From the NCBI RefSeq assembly GCF_001044235.1, contig NZ_JYNL01000069.1:861784-925783 (forward strand): a stretch of 64,000 nucleotides of DNA. Direction: 5' to 3'. The position numbers and the translations under genes are program-made. This document shows positions 17,716 through 27,986 of the stretch, piece after piece. The DNA comes from Mycolicibacterium chlorophenolicum. GTDB taxonomy: Bacteria > Actinomycetota > Actinomycetes > Mycobacteriales > Mycobacteriaceae. The notes beneath the pieces are model-generated. The model was given only the letters and a program-made list of their open reading frames with translations, made no database searches and was not told the origin of the DNA. How positions within the stretch are numbered: position 1 is the first letter of the stretch; every line of letters starts with the position of its first letter.

Positions 17716-18624
17716 TCAGTCTCTGTCCCCGAGCCCCATCGCCGCCGAGAAACTCTTCTCCGGATCGCGATCAGCAAAGTAATTCTGCAAGGTCGCTGAA
17801 AGCGCTGACGGATCCCATTCGTCGCCGTCTGCACTGAACTGTTTCTCTGCCGTCGGCGCCGCGAGAAGCGTCACCGTCGGACCATAGACGATGAACAGCT
17901 GTCCGTTGACGGCTTCGGCCGCAGGCGAGGCCAGGAATCGGACCAGGTTGACCACGTGCTCGGGCGACAGCGGGTCCACCGCGCCGTCGTCGAGTTCGGG
18001 CGCGTCGCCGAACACGCCCGCGGTCATGGCGGTGCGGGCGCGCGGGGCGATCGCGTTGGCGCGCACGCCGAAGCGGCCGAGCGCGCGGGCCGCCGACAGC
18101 GTCAACGCCGTGATCCCGGCCTTGGCCGCACCGTAGTTGGGCTGCCCGATCGGGCCGGACAGACCCGCCTCCGACGACGTGTTGATGATCCGCCCGTACA
18201 CCTGGCCATCGCCGGCCTTGGCCTTGGACCGCCAATAGGTGGCCGCGTTGCGGGTCAGCAGGAAATGGCCGCGCAGATGCACGGCGATGACCGCATCCCA
18301 CTCCTCGTCGGTCATGTTGAACAGGATGCGATCCCGGGTGATGCCGGCGTTGTTGACGACGATGCCCAGGCCGCCGAGTCCCTCGGCGGTCTCGACGAGC
18401 TCGTCGGCGGTCGAGCGCTCACTGATGTCGCCGGCAACGGCGACGCCCTTCGAGCCCGCACCGGCGATCTCGTCGAGAACGTCGGAGCGGTCGAGTGCCG
18501 GGGCGATGTCATTGACGACGACGGTGGCGCCGGCCCGGGCGAGTCCGATGGCTTCGGCACGGCCCAGGCCGGCGGCGGCGCCGGTGACGACCGCGACGCG
18601 GCCGGACAGATCGATGTCGGTCAA
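17716..18624 (-). CDS. hsd4A: Hsd4A-like short-chain dehydrogenase (Rv3502c homologue)
   Basis: The 302-residue SDR has TGAAAGLG at residues 14-21, NNAG at 91-94, Ser150/151 and the catalytic Tyr164 and Lys168 (YGAAK). It resembles the dehydrogenase part of human 17-beta-HSD type 4. The mycobacterial homologue is described as acting both on 17-hydroxysteroids and on 3-hydroxyacyl-CoA side-chain intermediates. It lies 13 bp after fdxD on the same strand, so it is probably cotranscribed from the KstR-controlled promoter at 18906. Confidence 0.9.
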   Translation of the reverse strand: MTDIDLSGRVAVVTGAAAGLGRAEAIGLARAGATVVVNDIAPALDRSDVLDEIAGAGSKGVAVAGDISERSTADELVETAEGLGGLGIVVNNAGITRDRILFNMTDEEWDAVIAVHLRGHFLLTRNAATYWRSKAKAGDGQVYGRIINTSSEAGLSGPIGQPNYGAAKAGITALTLSAARALGRFGVRANAIAPRARTAMTAGVFGDAPELDDGAVDPLSPEHVVNLVRFLASPAAEAVNGQLFIVYGPTVTLLAAPTAEKQFSADGDEWDPSALSATLQNYFADRDPEKSFSAAMGLGDRD

Positions 18625-18637
18625 CTTATGAATACCT

Positions 18638-18829
18638 CTAGTCGTGTCGGATCAGGGCGGCGCGCGGGCACTCGGCGACGGCCTGCTCGGCCACCGCCTC
18701 CTCGTCGGCGGGAACGGGGTCGGCCTTCACCACCGCGTAGTCCTCGTCGTCGAGCTCGAACAGGTCGGGGGCTATTCCGACGCAGACGGCGTTGCCTTCA
18801 CAACGGTCACGATCCACTTCCACTCGCAT
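18638..18829 (-). CDS. fdxD: FdxD, 3Fe-4S-type ferredoxin
   Basis: The 63-residue ferredoxin has cluster cysteines Cys10, Cys16 and Cys54-Pro. The usual second cysteine of a 4Fe-4S site is replaced (Ala14), which gives the 3Fe-4S pattern of P450-type actinobacterial ferredoxins. The length equals Rv3503c. It probably donates electrons to P450s (such as Cyp142) or to acyl-CoA dehydrogenation in the cluster; the partner is not shown by the sequence. Confidence 0.93.
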   Translation of the reverse strand: MRVEVDRDRCEGNAVCVGIAPDLFELDDEDYAVVKADPVPADEEAVAEQAVAECPRAALIRHD

Positions 18830-18905
18830 GACAACCTCCTGACGGTCCTTCGCTGACGGGCGCTGCGCGGAGCACCCAGTGTGGCACCACCCTGGACCCC
18901 AAGAC

Positions 18906-18919
18906 TAGAACGTGTTACA
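18906..18919. promoter_or_regulatory. KstR operator between fdxD and fadE26
   Basis: TAGAACGTGTTACA fits the KstR pattern fully. It lies in the 170-bp divergent region, 76 bp from fdxD and 80 bp from fadE26, and can serve both directions. The 14-mer is identical to the site at fadD19/echA19. Confidence 0.82.
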
Positions 18920-18999
18920 ACCGGGGAAGACCTGAGGTGTTCACATGGGCATCCGGGATGGCACCGGGATACAGGCTCGCAGACTAGTGAGGACGCGCG

Positions 19000-20181
<1,182 letters not shown>

Positions 20182-20194
20182 GGAGACGTCCCGG

Positions 20195-21304
20195 ATGGAC
20201 TTCACGACCACAGAGGCCAGCGAGGATCTCGGCGGCCTGGTGCGCACCATCACCGAGTCGATCTGCACGCCCGAGCATCAGCGCGCACTCGACGGCCTCG
20301 GCCCCGACGCGGGCGGGCGGTTCGACCGTGATCTCTGGAGCAAGCTGATCGACGCCGACATCCTGTCCACCACGTCGCCGGAGTCGTTGGGCGGTGGCGG
20401 TTTCGGGGTGCTGGAGGAGGTCGCGGTACTGGTGGCGCTGGGCCGTCAACTGGCCGCGGTGCCCTACCTCGAATCGGTGGTGCTCGGCGCGGGTGCGCTC
20501 GCCACGTTCGGCTCCGAGGCGCTGCAGCAGGAGTGGGCGGCACCGGCGATCGGGGGCGAGAAGATCCTCACGATCGCGCTCGACGGCGAGATGGGTGAGG
20601 GTCCGGTCCGTGCGCAGGCCACCGGGTCGGGCTTCACGCTCACCGGGACGCGCACCCTGGTCGCCTACGGGCCGCACGCCGACGCCTTCCTGGTGCCGGC
20701 CGAAACCGATTCGGGTACCGGCGTTTTCGTCGTCGCCGCGACGGACCCCGGTGTCACGGTGACGGCGCTGGACACCACAGGACACGGCAGCGTCGGCGCG
20801 CTGGAGCTGCACGGTGTCGAGGTGGCCGCCAAGCGCCGGGTCGGCGGGGCCGAGGTGCGGGACTGGCTGGTCACCCGCGCCGCGCTGGGCCGCAGCGCCT
20901 ACCAGCTGGGCGTGTTGGAGCGGGCGCTCGAGCTCACCGCGGTCTACGCGCGCGAGCGTGAGCAGTTCGACCGGCCGATCGGCAGTTTCCAGGCGGTGTC
21001 CTCGCGGCTGGCCGACGGCTACATCGACATCAAGGGGCTGCGGCTGACCCTCACGCAGGCGGCGTGGCGGCTCTCCGAAGATCTGCCGGCCGACGTCGAC
21101 GTCGCCAGTGCGGCGTTCTGGGCGGCCGAGGCGGGCCACCGGGTGGCGCACACCACGGTGCACGTGCACGGCGGTGTCGGCATCGACACCGACCATCCGG
21201 TGCACCGCTACTTCCTCGCTGCCAAGCAGACCGAGTTCGCGCTCGGCGGGGCGACGGGGCAACTGCTCCGCATCGGCCGCGAGCTGGCCGACACCCCGGC
21301 CTGA
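20195..21304 (+). CDS. fadE27: Acyl-CoA dehydrogenase FadE27 (ChsE5), partner subunit
   Basis: The 369-residue acyl-CoA dehydrogenase-fold protein follows fadE26 after 13 bp, with AAGGAG upstream of its ATG. In the Rv3504-Rv3505 pair this subunit contributes to the alpha2beta2 tetramer and FAD binding but not the catalytic base, and here the helix corresponding to FadE26 LNHERVAL reads LVTRAALGRSAY, also without glutamate. The C-terminal VHVHGGVGIDTDHPVHRY is a typical acyl-CoA dehydrogenase signature. Confidence 0.94.
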   Translation: MDFTTTEASEDLGGLVRTITESICTPEHQRALDGLGPDAGGRFDRDLWSKLIDADILSTTSPESLGGGGFGVLEEVAVLVALGRQLAAVPYLESVVLGAGALATFGSEALQQEWAAPAIGGEKILTIALDGEMGEGPVRAQATGSGFTLTGTRTLVAYGPHADAFLVPAETDSGTGVFVVAATDPGVTVTALDTTGHGSVGALELHGVEVAAKRRVGGAEVRDWLVTRAALGRSAYQLGVLERALELTAVYAREREQFDRPIGSFQAVSSRLADGYIDIKGLRLTLTQAAWRLSEDLPADVDVASAAFWAAEAGHRVAHTTVHVHGGVGIDTDHPVHRYFLAAKQTEFALGGATGQLLRIGRELADTPA

Positions 21305-21314
21305 GTCGGCCGCG

Positions 21315-22838
21315 GTGGGCACACCCGTCGCACCGACCGTGTCCGCCCTGGTCGCGCCGCTGACTGACGTCGAGGACCGAGGCGTCTACGGTATCGATGG
21401 CGCCGGGGAGCCGTCGTTCGTGGACTGGCGCAGCCACATTCGGCAGGCCGCCGCGCTGGCGGCGGCGCTGCGCGCGCGCCTGGATCCGACACGGCCACCC
21501 CATGTCGGGGTGCTGGCGGGCAACACGCCGTTCTTCTCCGCGGTGCTGGTGGCCGCGGCGCTCTCGGGCGTCGTGCCGGTCGGGCTGAACCCCACCCGGC
21601 GCGGGGCGGCATTACAACGCGACATCGACCACGCGGACTGCCAGCTGGTCCTGGCCGACCGCGCCAGCGCGGTGGACGGAATCGCGGCGATCGACGTCGA
21701 ATCCTGTTCCTTCGCCGAGGAACTGGCCGCGCACGCCGATGCCGACGTCGAGTTCCGCCGCGCCGACCCCGACGACCTGTTCATGCTGATCTTCACCTCG
21801 GGCACCAGCGGGGATCCCAAGGCGGTGCGCTGCACCCACGAGAAGGTCGCCGTCCCCGGGCAGATGCTGGCCCAGCGGTTCGGCCTCGGCGCCTCGGACA
21901 CCTGCTACCTGTCCATGCCGCTGTTCCATTCCAACGCGATCATGGCCGGGTGGGCACCCGCGGTGGCCGCGGGCGCCTCGATCGCGCTGCGACGCAAATT
22001 CTCCGCCTCGCAGTTCTTCCCCGACATCCGCCGCGTCGGGGCCACCTACGCCAACTACGTCGGCAAGCCGCTGTCCTACATCCTCGCCACACCCGAGCGC
22101 CCCGACGACACCGACAACCCGCTGCGCGTCGCCTACGGCAACGAGGGCGCGCCGCGGGATCTGACGCGCTTCGCGCACCGGTTCGCCGTCGAGGTGGTCG
22201 ACGGCTTCGGATCGAGCGAGGGCGGGGTGTCGATCGCGCGCACGCCCGACACACCCGAGGGTGCGCTCGGTCCGCTCGTCGGCGGCGTGACGATCCTGGA
22301 CGTCGACACCGGCGAGGAGTGTCCGCCCGGGGTGATCGGCGAACTGGTCAACACCGAAGGGCCAGGCCAGTTCCGCGGCTACTACCGGGATCCCGACGCC
22401 GAGGCCGACCGCATGCGGGGCGGGGTCTACCACAGCGGTGACCTGGCCTATCGGGACGAGAACGGTTTCGCCTACTTCGCCGGCCGCCTCGGTGATTGGA
22501 TGCGGGTCGACGGCGAGAACCTCGGGACCGCGCCCATCGAGCGCATCCTCATGCGCTACCCCGACCTCACCGAGGCCGTCGTCTACCCGATTCCCGACGA
22601 GGCTGTCGGGGACCGGGTGATGGCAGCGCTGGTCCTGCCCGATCCGGCGGGCTTCGATCCGTCGGCGTTCATCGAATTCCTTGGTCAGCAGGACGATCTC
22701 GGACCCAAGCAGTGGCCGTCGTTCGTGCGTGTCGCCACTGCGCTGCCCCGCACCGAGACGTTCAAGGTGGTCAAGCGCCGGCTGTCGGCCGAGGCCACCG
22801 ACTGCGATGATCCCGTGCACGAGATCGTCCGGCCGTGA
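21315..22838 (+). CDS. fadD17: FadD17, steroid side-chain acyl-CoA ligase
   Basis: The 507-residue AMP-forming ligase carries the P-loop FTSGTSGDPKAV (about 155-167), the adenylate segment YGNEGAP, the YHSGDLAYRD motif and a C-terminal lysine region (TFKVVKRRL). It matches Rv3506 nearly end to end. FadD17 is reported to activate C24 steroid side-chain acids. The start GTG 21315 lies 10 bp after fadE27; a GTG eight codons later is also possible. Confidence 0.93.
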   Translation: MGTPVAPTVSALVAPLTDVEDRGVYGIDGAGEPSFVDWRSHIRQAAALAAALRARLDPTRPPHVGVLAGNTPFFSAVLVAAALSGVVPVGLNPTRRGAALQRDIDHADCQLVLADRASAVDGIAAIDVESCSFAEELAAHADADVEFRRADPDDLFMLIFTSGTSGDPKAVRCTHEKVAVPGQMLAQRFGLGASDTCYLSMPLFHSNAIMAGWAPAVAAGASIALRRKFSASQFFPDIRRVGATYANYVGKPLSYILATPERPDDTDNPLRVAYGNEGAPRDLTRFAHRFAVEVVDGFGSSEGGVSIARTPDTPEGALGPLVGGVTILDVDTGEECPPGVIGELVNTEGPGQFRGYYRDPDAEADRMRGGVYHSGDLAYRDENGFAYFAGRLGDWMRVDGENLGTAPIERILMRYPDLTEAVVYPIPDEAVGDRVMAALVLPDPAGFDPSAFIEFLGQQDDLGPKQWPSFVRVATALPRTETFKVVKRRLSAEATDCDDPVHEIVRP

Positions 22839-24508
22839 CCGCATCCCGGCGCACCGACGTCGCCACGATGCTGCTCGACCGTCGCGGCGACCGGCATCCC
22901 GGTCTGCGCACCCGGGAGCGGCAGTGGTCCTGGGACGAGGTGGTGGCCGAATCGGCCGCCCGCGCGACGCTGGCGACCTCACTGCATCACCGAAGATCCG
23001 ACGACGCACCGTTTCACATCGGCGTCCTGCTCGACAACGTGCCGGACTTCGTGTTCTGGCTGGGCGGCGCCGCGCTCGCGGGCGCGACCGTCGTCGGCCT
23101 GAACCCCACCCGCGGTGCCTCGGATCTGGCCGCCGACATCCGGCATGCCGACTGCGCGATGATCGTCACCGACACCGCCGGCTCCGAGCGCCTCGACCGT
23201 CTGGATCATGGCGTCGCCGACGACCTGATCCTGCGGGTCGACACGGACGACTACCGGCGACGCGTCGAGGAGTGGCGCGGAAGAGCAGGCGCCGCGGAGG
23301 GTGTCGATGCGGACACCCTGCTGCTGCTGTTGTTCACCTCCGGCACCACCGGCACGTCGAAGGCCGTTCGCTGCACCCAGGGCAGGCTGGCCCGGATCGC
23401 CTACGCCGCGACCGACAAGTTCGGGCACCACCGCGGCGACGTCGACTACTGCTGCATGCCGCTGTTCCACGGCAACGCGCTGATGGCGCTCTGGGCGCCC
23501 GCACTGGCCAACGGTGCGACGGTGTGCCTGACCCCGACGTTCTCGGCGTCCGGCTTCCTGCCCGACGTCCGGTTCTTCGGCGCCACGTTCTTCACCTATG
23601 TCGGCAAGGCACTGGCCTACCTGATGGCCACCCCCGAGGCCCCCGACGACGCCGACACCACCCTGCAACGCGGATTCGGCACCGAGGCCTCCCCCGAGGA
23701 CCAGAAGGAGTTCCGGCGCCGGTTCGGCGCCGAGTTGTTCGAGGGATACGGCTCCAGCGAGGGCGGGGCGGTGGCCGTGCCGGACCCGGCCGCCCCGCCC
23801 GGCGCCCTGGGCCGTCCCGCCCACCCCGACGTGGTGGTCGTCGACCCCGGCACCGGGACGCCCTGTCCCCCTGCCGCTCTCGACACCACCGGACGGGTCC
23901 GCAACGCGGACGAGGCCATCGGCGAGATCGTCGACCGGCGTGCGGCGCGAGACTTCGAGGGCTACTACCGCAACGACGCCGCCGACGCCGAGCGGACCCG
24001 CAACGGCTGGTACTGGACCGGCGACCTCGGCTACGTCGACACCGAAGGATTCCTGTACTTCGCGGGCCGGCGAGGTGACTGGATCCGCGTCGACGGCGAG
24101 AACATCTCGGCATTGACCGTCGAACGGGTACTCCGACGCCATCCCGACGTCATCGCCGCCGCGGTGTACGGGGTGCCCGACCCGCGGTCAGGAGACCAAG
24201 TGATGGCCGCCGTGGAGGTCGCCGATCCGCGCACCTTCGACGCCGCCGGCTTCGGCACCTTCCTCGCTGAGCAGGAAGACCTCGGCGCCAAGGGGTTTCC
24301 ACGGTTGCTGCGGGTGTCGGCCAATCTGCCGGCCACCGGATCGAACAAGATCCTCAAACGCGATCTGCAGGCACAGCGCTGGCACACCGCGGAGGCGGTC
24401 TACCGCTGGACCGGTCGCGGGCGGCCGGAGTATCGGTTGATGAGCGCCGCCGACCGGCAGGCGCTCGACGACGAATTCTCGGCGCACGGAAGGGAATCGC
24501 ATGTCTGA
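22835..24508 (+). CDS. Second FadD1/FadD17-type acyl-CoA ligase
   Basis: The 557-residue AMP-forming ligase is a diverged relative of its neighbour FadD17, sharing the opening HIGVLLDN and the ligand segments FHGNALMALWAP and FFTYVGKAL. Its P-loop is FTSGTTGTSKAV and its hinge region is YYWTGDLGYVD (written here as WYWTGDLGY). The GTG start overlaps the fadD17 stop by 4 bp. I know of no ortholog at this place in M. tuberculosis, so it is probably a local duplication with a different acid as substrate, perhaps another sterol side-chain intermediate. Confidence 0.88.
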   Translation: MTASRRTDVATMLLDRRGDRHPGLRTRERQWSWDEVVAESAARATLATSLHHRRSDDAPFHIGVLLDNVPDFVFWLGGAALAGATVVGLNPTRGASDLAADIRHADCAMIVTDTAGSERLDRLDHGVADDLILRVDTDDYRRRVEEWRGRAGAAEGVDADTLLLLLFTSGTTGTSKAVRCTQGRLARIAYAATDKFGHHRGDVDYCCMPLFHGNALMALWAPALANGATVCLTPTFSASGFLPDVRFFGATFFTYVGKALAYLMATPEAPDDADTTLQRGFGTEASPEDQKEFRRRFGAELFEGYGSSEGGAVAVPDPAAPPGALGRPAHPDVVVVDPGTGTPCPPAALDTTGRVRNADEAIGEIVDRRAARDFEGYYRNDAADAERTRNGWYWTGDLGYVDTEGFLYFAGRRGDWIRVDGENISALTVERVLRRHPDVIAAAVYGVPDPRSGDQVMAAVEVADPRTFDAAGFGTFLAEQEDLGAKGFPRLLRVSANLPATGSNKILKRDLQAQRWHTAEAVYRWTGRGRPEYRLMSAADRQALDDEFSAHGRESHV

Positions 24509-26081
24509 CTCGGATGAGCGCTTGCGCGAAGACCATGACTGGGACGAGGAGACCGACGTGCTGGTCGCCGGGTCGGGTGCGGGCGGGGTCACCGGCGCGT
24601 ACACCGCGGCGCGCGAGGGCCTCGACGTCCTGCTGGTCGAGGCGTCGGACAGGTTCGGCGGCACCACCGCCTACTCCGGCGGCGGCGGCATGTGGTTCCC
24701 GTGCAACCCCGTGCTGCAGCGCGCCGGCGTCGACGACACCCTCGACGACGCACTGGAGTACTACAACGCCGTCGTCGGCGACCGCACACCCGCCGCGCTG
24801 CGCGAGGCCTACGTGCGCGGCGGTGCGCCGCTGATCGCCTACCTCGAAACCGATGAGCAACTGAAGTTCTCGCTGCTGCCCTGGCCCGACTACTTCGGGT
24901 CCGCCCCGAAGGCACGCACCGACGGTATGCGGCACATCGCGGCCAAGCCGCTGCGGACGGCCGCCGCACCCGATCTCGTCGAGCTCATCCGCGGCCCGCT
25001 CGACACCGATCGTCTCGGCCGTCCGCAGCCCGAGGACTACTTCGTCGGCGGCCGTGCGCTGATCGCCCGCTTCCTCATCGCGCTGCGCCGCCACCCGCAC
25101 GCCGCTGTGCGGCTGAACACCGCGCTGACCCGCCTCGTCGTCGAGGACGGCGCGGTGGTGGGCGCGGTGGTGACGACCGACGAGGGCAGCCGGGCCATCC
25201 GGACCCGCCGCGGCGTGCTGCTCGCCGCGGGCGGATTCGAGCACAACGACCAGATGCGATCCCACTACGGCGTGCCGGGCCGATCCACCGACACGATGGG
25301 GCCGCCGTCGAATCGCGGGCTGGCGCATCTGGCCGGGATCGCCGCAGGCGCCGACACCGATCTGATGGACCAGGCCTGGTGGTCGCCCGGCCTCACCCAT
25401 CCCGACGGCACGTCGGCCTTCGCCCTGTGGTTCACCGGCGGCATCTTCGTCGACGACGACGGCCGGCGGTTCGTCAACGAGTCGGCGGCCTACGACCGGC
25501 TGGGCCGGGGTGTGCTGGCGGCGATGGCCGACGGTGCGGTGACGCTGCCCTACTGGATGGTCTACGACGATCGTGAGGGGGTGGTGCCGCCGGTGAAGGC
25601 GCCGAACGTGTCGATGGTCGAGACCGAGCGCTACGTGTCGGCCGGATTGTGGCGCACCGCAGACACTCTCGCCGGCCTGGCCGCGGCGATCGGCGTGCCC
25701 GCGTCGAACCTGGAGGACACCGTGGCCCGCTTCAACGAGTTCGCGCGCAGCGGCGCCGACGAGGACTTCGGCCGCGGCGCCGAAGCCTATGACCGCGCGT
25801 TCTCCGGAGGGGCCTCACCGCTGGTTCCGATCGATCGCCCGCCGTTCCACGCGGCCGCGTTCGGCGTGTCCGATCTGGGCACCAAGGGCGGCCTGCGCAC
25901 CGACGCCGCGGCGCGGGTCCTCGACACCGCGGGTGCGGTGATCCCGGGTCTCTACGCGGCGGGCAACACGATGGCCGCCCCCAGCGGCACCGCCTACCCC
26001 GGCGGCGGCAACCCCATCGGCACCAGCATGGTGTTCAGCCACCTGGCCGTGCTGGACATGACAGGAAGGACCCGTCCATGA
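24501..26081 (+). CDS. 3-ketosteroid delta-1-dehydrogenase family flavoprotein (KstD-like)
   Basis: The 526-residue FAD protein has the dinucleotide motif GSGAGG at residues 24-29 and the KstD fingerprint GTTAYSGGGGMWFP (about 54-67). By alignment from memory with structurally studied Rhodococcus KstD1, the catalytic residues are present: Tyr131 (PWPDY), Tyr331 (AAYDRLGR), Tyr499 and Gly503 (AYPGGG). It should introduce the ring A C1-C2 double bond. The gene overlaps the upstream ligase by 8 bp and the downstream kshA-like gene by 4 bp. In M. tuberculosis the single kstD (Rv3537) lies elsewhere, so this is probably a paralogue. Confidence 0.9.
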   Translation: MSDSDERLREDHDWDEETDVLVAGSGAGGVTGAYTAAREGLDVLLVEASDRFGGTTAYSGGGGMWFPCNPVLQRAGVDDTLDDALEYYNAVVGDRTPAALREAYVRGGAPLIAYLETDEQLKFSLLPWPDYFGSAPKARTDGMRHIAAKPLRTAAAPDLVELIRGPLDTDRLGRPQPEDYFVGGRALIARFLIALRRHPHAAVRLNTALTRLVVEDGAVVGAVVTTDEGSRAIRTRRGVLLAAGGFEHNDQMRSHYGVPGRSTDTMGPPSNRGLAHLAGIAAGADTDLMDQAWWSPGLTHPDGTSAFALWFTGGIFVDDDGRRFVNESAAYDRLGRGVLAAMADGAVTLPYWMVYDDREGVVPPVKAPNVSMVETERYVSAGLWRTADTLAGLAAAIGVPASNLEDTVARFNEFARSGADEDFGRGAEAYDRAFSGGASPLVPIDRPPFHAAAFGVSDLGTKGGLRTDAAARVLDTAGAVIPGLYAAGNTMAAPSGTAYPGGGNPIGTSMVFSHLAVLDMTGRTRP

Positions 26082-27238
26082 CCGAGCAGATCCGTGAGAT
26101 CGACACCGGGACCGCGATGACACGCTACGCCCGCGGCTGGCACTGCCTCGGGCTCGCCGAGACGTTTCGGGAAGGAAAGCCGCACAGCTTTAACGCTTTC
26201 GGCACCATGCTGGTGGTCTTCGCCGATTCCACCGGCGCGCTCAAGGTCCTCGACGGGTACTGCCGCCATATGGGTGGCAACCTCGGCCAGGGCACCGTCA
26301 AGGGCGACGACATCGCGTGCCCGTTCCACGACTGGCGGTGGCGCGGCGACGGCAGATGCTCACTGGTGCCGTACGCGAAGCGGACCCCGCGGATGGCGCG
26401 GACCAGGGCGTGGCTCACCACCGAGGTGAACGGCCAGCTGCTGGTCTGGCACGACCCCGAGGGTTCCACGCCGCCGGCCGAACTCACCCCGCCGACGATC
26501 GAGGGGTACGACGAGGGCCGATGGTCGCCCTGGCAGTGGAGTTCGATCCTCATCGAGGGCGCGCACTGCCGCGAGATCGTCGACAACAACGTCGACATGG
26601 CGCACTTCTTCTACATCCACCACGCGTATCCGACGTACTTCAAGAACGTGATCGAAGGGCACACCGCCAGCCAGTACATGGAGTCCAAACCGCGGCCCGA
26701 CTACACAGCAGATCCCGAGAAGCTCTGGGAAGGAACGCATCTGAGGTCGGAGGCCACGTACTTCGGGCCCGCCTACATGATCAATTGGCTGCACAACGAC
26801 CTGGCGCCCGGGTTCACCGTCGAGGTGGCGCTGATCAACTGCCACTACCCGGTGACACACCACTCCTTCGTGCTGCAGTGGGGCGTGGCCGTCGCCGAGA
26901 TGCCCGGACTGCCCGCCGACAAGGCCGCCAAGCTCGCGGGGGCGATGAACCGGACGTTCGGCGAAGGCTTCCTCCAGGACGTCGAGATCTGGAAGAACAA
27001 GACCCGCATCGACAATCCGTTGCTGACCGAGGAGGACGGCCCGGTGTACCAGCACCGGCGCTGGTATCAGCAGTTCTACGTCGACGCCGCCGACGTCACG
27101 CCCGACATGACCGACCGCTTCGAGCAGGAGGTCGACACCACCCACGCCTTCGATCTGTGGCAACAGGAGGTGGAACACAACCTGGCCCGCATCGCCGCGG
27201 ACAAAGCGGCCGCGCCGCCAGACACAGCAAACAAGTAG
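26078..27238 (+). CDS. 3-ketosteroid 9-alpha-hydroxylase oxygenase, KshA paralogue
   Basis: The 386-residue Rieske oxygenase has cluster ligands Cys62-x-His64 and Cys81-x2-His84, and mononuclear iron ligands around Asp173, His176 and His181. It is clearly related to the second KshA at 52878 but diverges in the middle (substrate-pocket region around residues 180-230), including the motif HHAYPTYF where the orthologue has HFGLPTYF. With the adjacent KstD it would hydroxylate C9 and trigger opening of ring B. A KshB-type reductase is not in the window. The ATG overlaps the kstD-like stop as ATGA. Confidence 0.92.
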   Translation: MTEQIREIDTGTAMTRYARGWHCLGLAETFREGKPHSFNAFGTMLVVFADSTGALKVLDGYCRHMGGNLGQGTVKGDDIACPFHDWRWRGDGRCSLVPYAKRTPRMARTRAWLTTEVNGQLLVWHDPEGSTPPAELTPPTIEGYDEGRWSPWQWSSILIEGAHCREIVDNNVDMAHFFYIHHAYPTYFKNVIEGHTASQYMESKPRPDYTADPEKLWEGTHLRSEATYFGPAYMINWLHNDLAPGFTVEVALINCHYPVTHHSFVLQWGVAVAEMPGLPADKAAKLAGAMNRTFGEGFLQDVEIWKNKTRIDNPLLTEEDGPVYQHRRWYQQFYVDAADVTPDMTDRFEQEVDTTHAFDLWQQEVEHNLARIAADKAAAPPDTANK

Positions 27239-27293
27239 TTGCAAAGGCCAGTTCCCTGGACAAGGCCGATGTCGGAACGGCAGGATTCCAGCC

Positions 27294-27980
27294 ATGATCC
27301 GAGCCGCCGTCGTCCGGTTCGTCGCGGTGGCCTCGGCCGCTCTCGTCGTGTCCTCCTGCGGCTCGCCCACCGGAGGGGATCCGTCCGCGTCGGCGCCGGC
27401 GGGTCCCGTCTCCAGCGCGCCGCCTGCGGCCACCGCACAGCCGAGCGCGCCCGCGCCGAAGGCGCAGACGATTCGCGACTACATCACGGCCAACGGCCTG
27501 CAGGAGACCGTGATCCACCGCGGGGACGCCGGCGCCCCGACCGTCGACCTGCCGTGGATGGACGGCTGGGAGGACGCGGGTTCCCTCACCCCGGAGTGGG
27601 CCTATTCCGCCGTCGTCTACCGGGGACCCCGGCCCGAGGACTACACACCGAACATCGTGGTGCTGATGTCGAAGCTGACCGGCGCCGCCGATCCGCAGGC
27701 GCTGATCGACGCGGCTCCCGGCGAGCTCGCCGCCCTCACCGGCTGGGCGCCGATCGGGGACCAGGGTCCGGGCGGTCGCGACGACTACCCCAGCTACCGG
27801 CTCGACGGCACGTGGGTGCGAGACGGCGTCACCAAGGTCGTGGCGCAGACGACGGTGGTGATCCCCGCCGACGACGGCGTCTATGTGGTGCAGTTCAACG
27901 CCGACGCCGCGCAGAGCGAATTCGACATCGCCGCGGCGGGTTTGACCACCATCACCCAGCAGGCCATCATCCTGCCCTGA
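27294..27980 (+). CDS. LpqN/LpqT-family lipoprotein
   Basis: The 228-residue protein has a lipoprotein signal with lipobox VSSC (lipid cysteine at 22), a Pro/Ala/Ser-rich linker to about residue 58 and one LpqN-type globular domain (about 60-228) with the family-like segment DLPWMDGW. It follows the kshA paralogue by 55 bp and may be read from the same promoter. Members of this family sit on the outer face of the plasma membrane; some bind proteins or lipids. The exact role is unknown. Confidence 0.82.
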   Translation: MIRAAVVRFVAVASAALVVSSCGSPTGGDPSASAPAGPVSSAPPAATAQPSAPAPKAQTIRDYITANGLQETVIHRGDAGAPTVDLPWMDGWEDAGSLTPEWAYSAVVYRGPRPEDYTPNIVVLMSKLTGAADPQALIDAAPGELAALTGWAPIGDQGPGGRDDYPSYRLDGTWVRDGVTKVVAQTTVVIPADDGVYVVQFNADAAQSEFDIAAAGLTTITQQAIILP

Positions 27981-27986
27981 GGCGGG

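Noticed and set aside
17700..17719. Small inverted repeat CTGACA ... TGTCAG at the hsd4A stop
   Set aside because: Only six bases pair, with no T-tract. It is too weak to call a terminator or operator.
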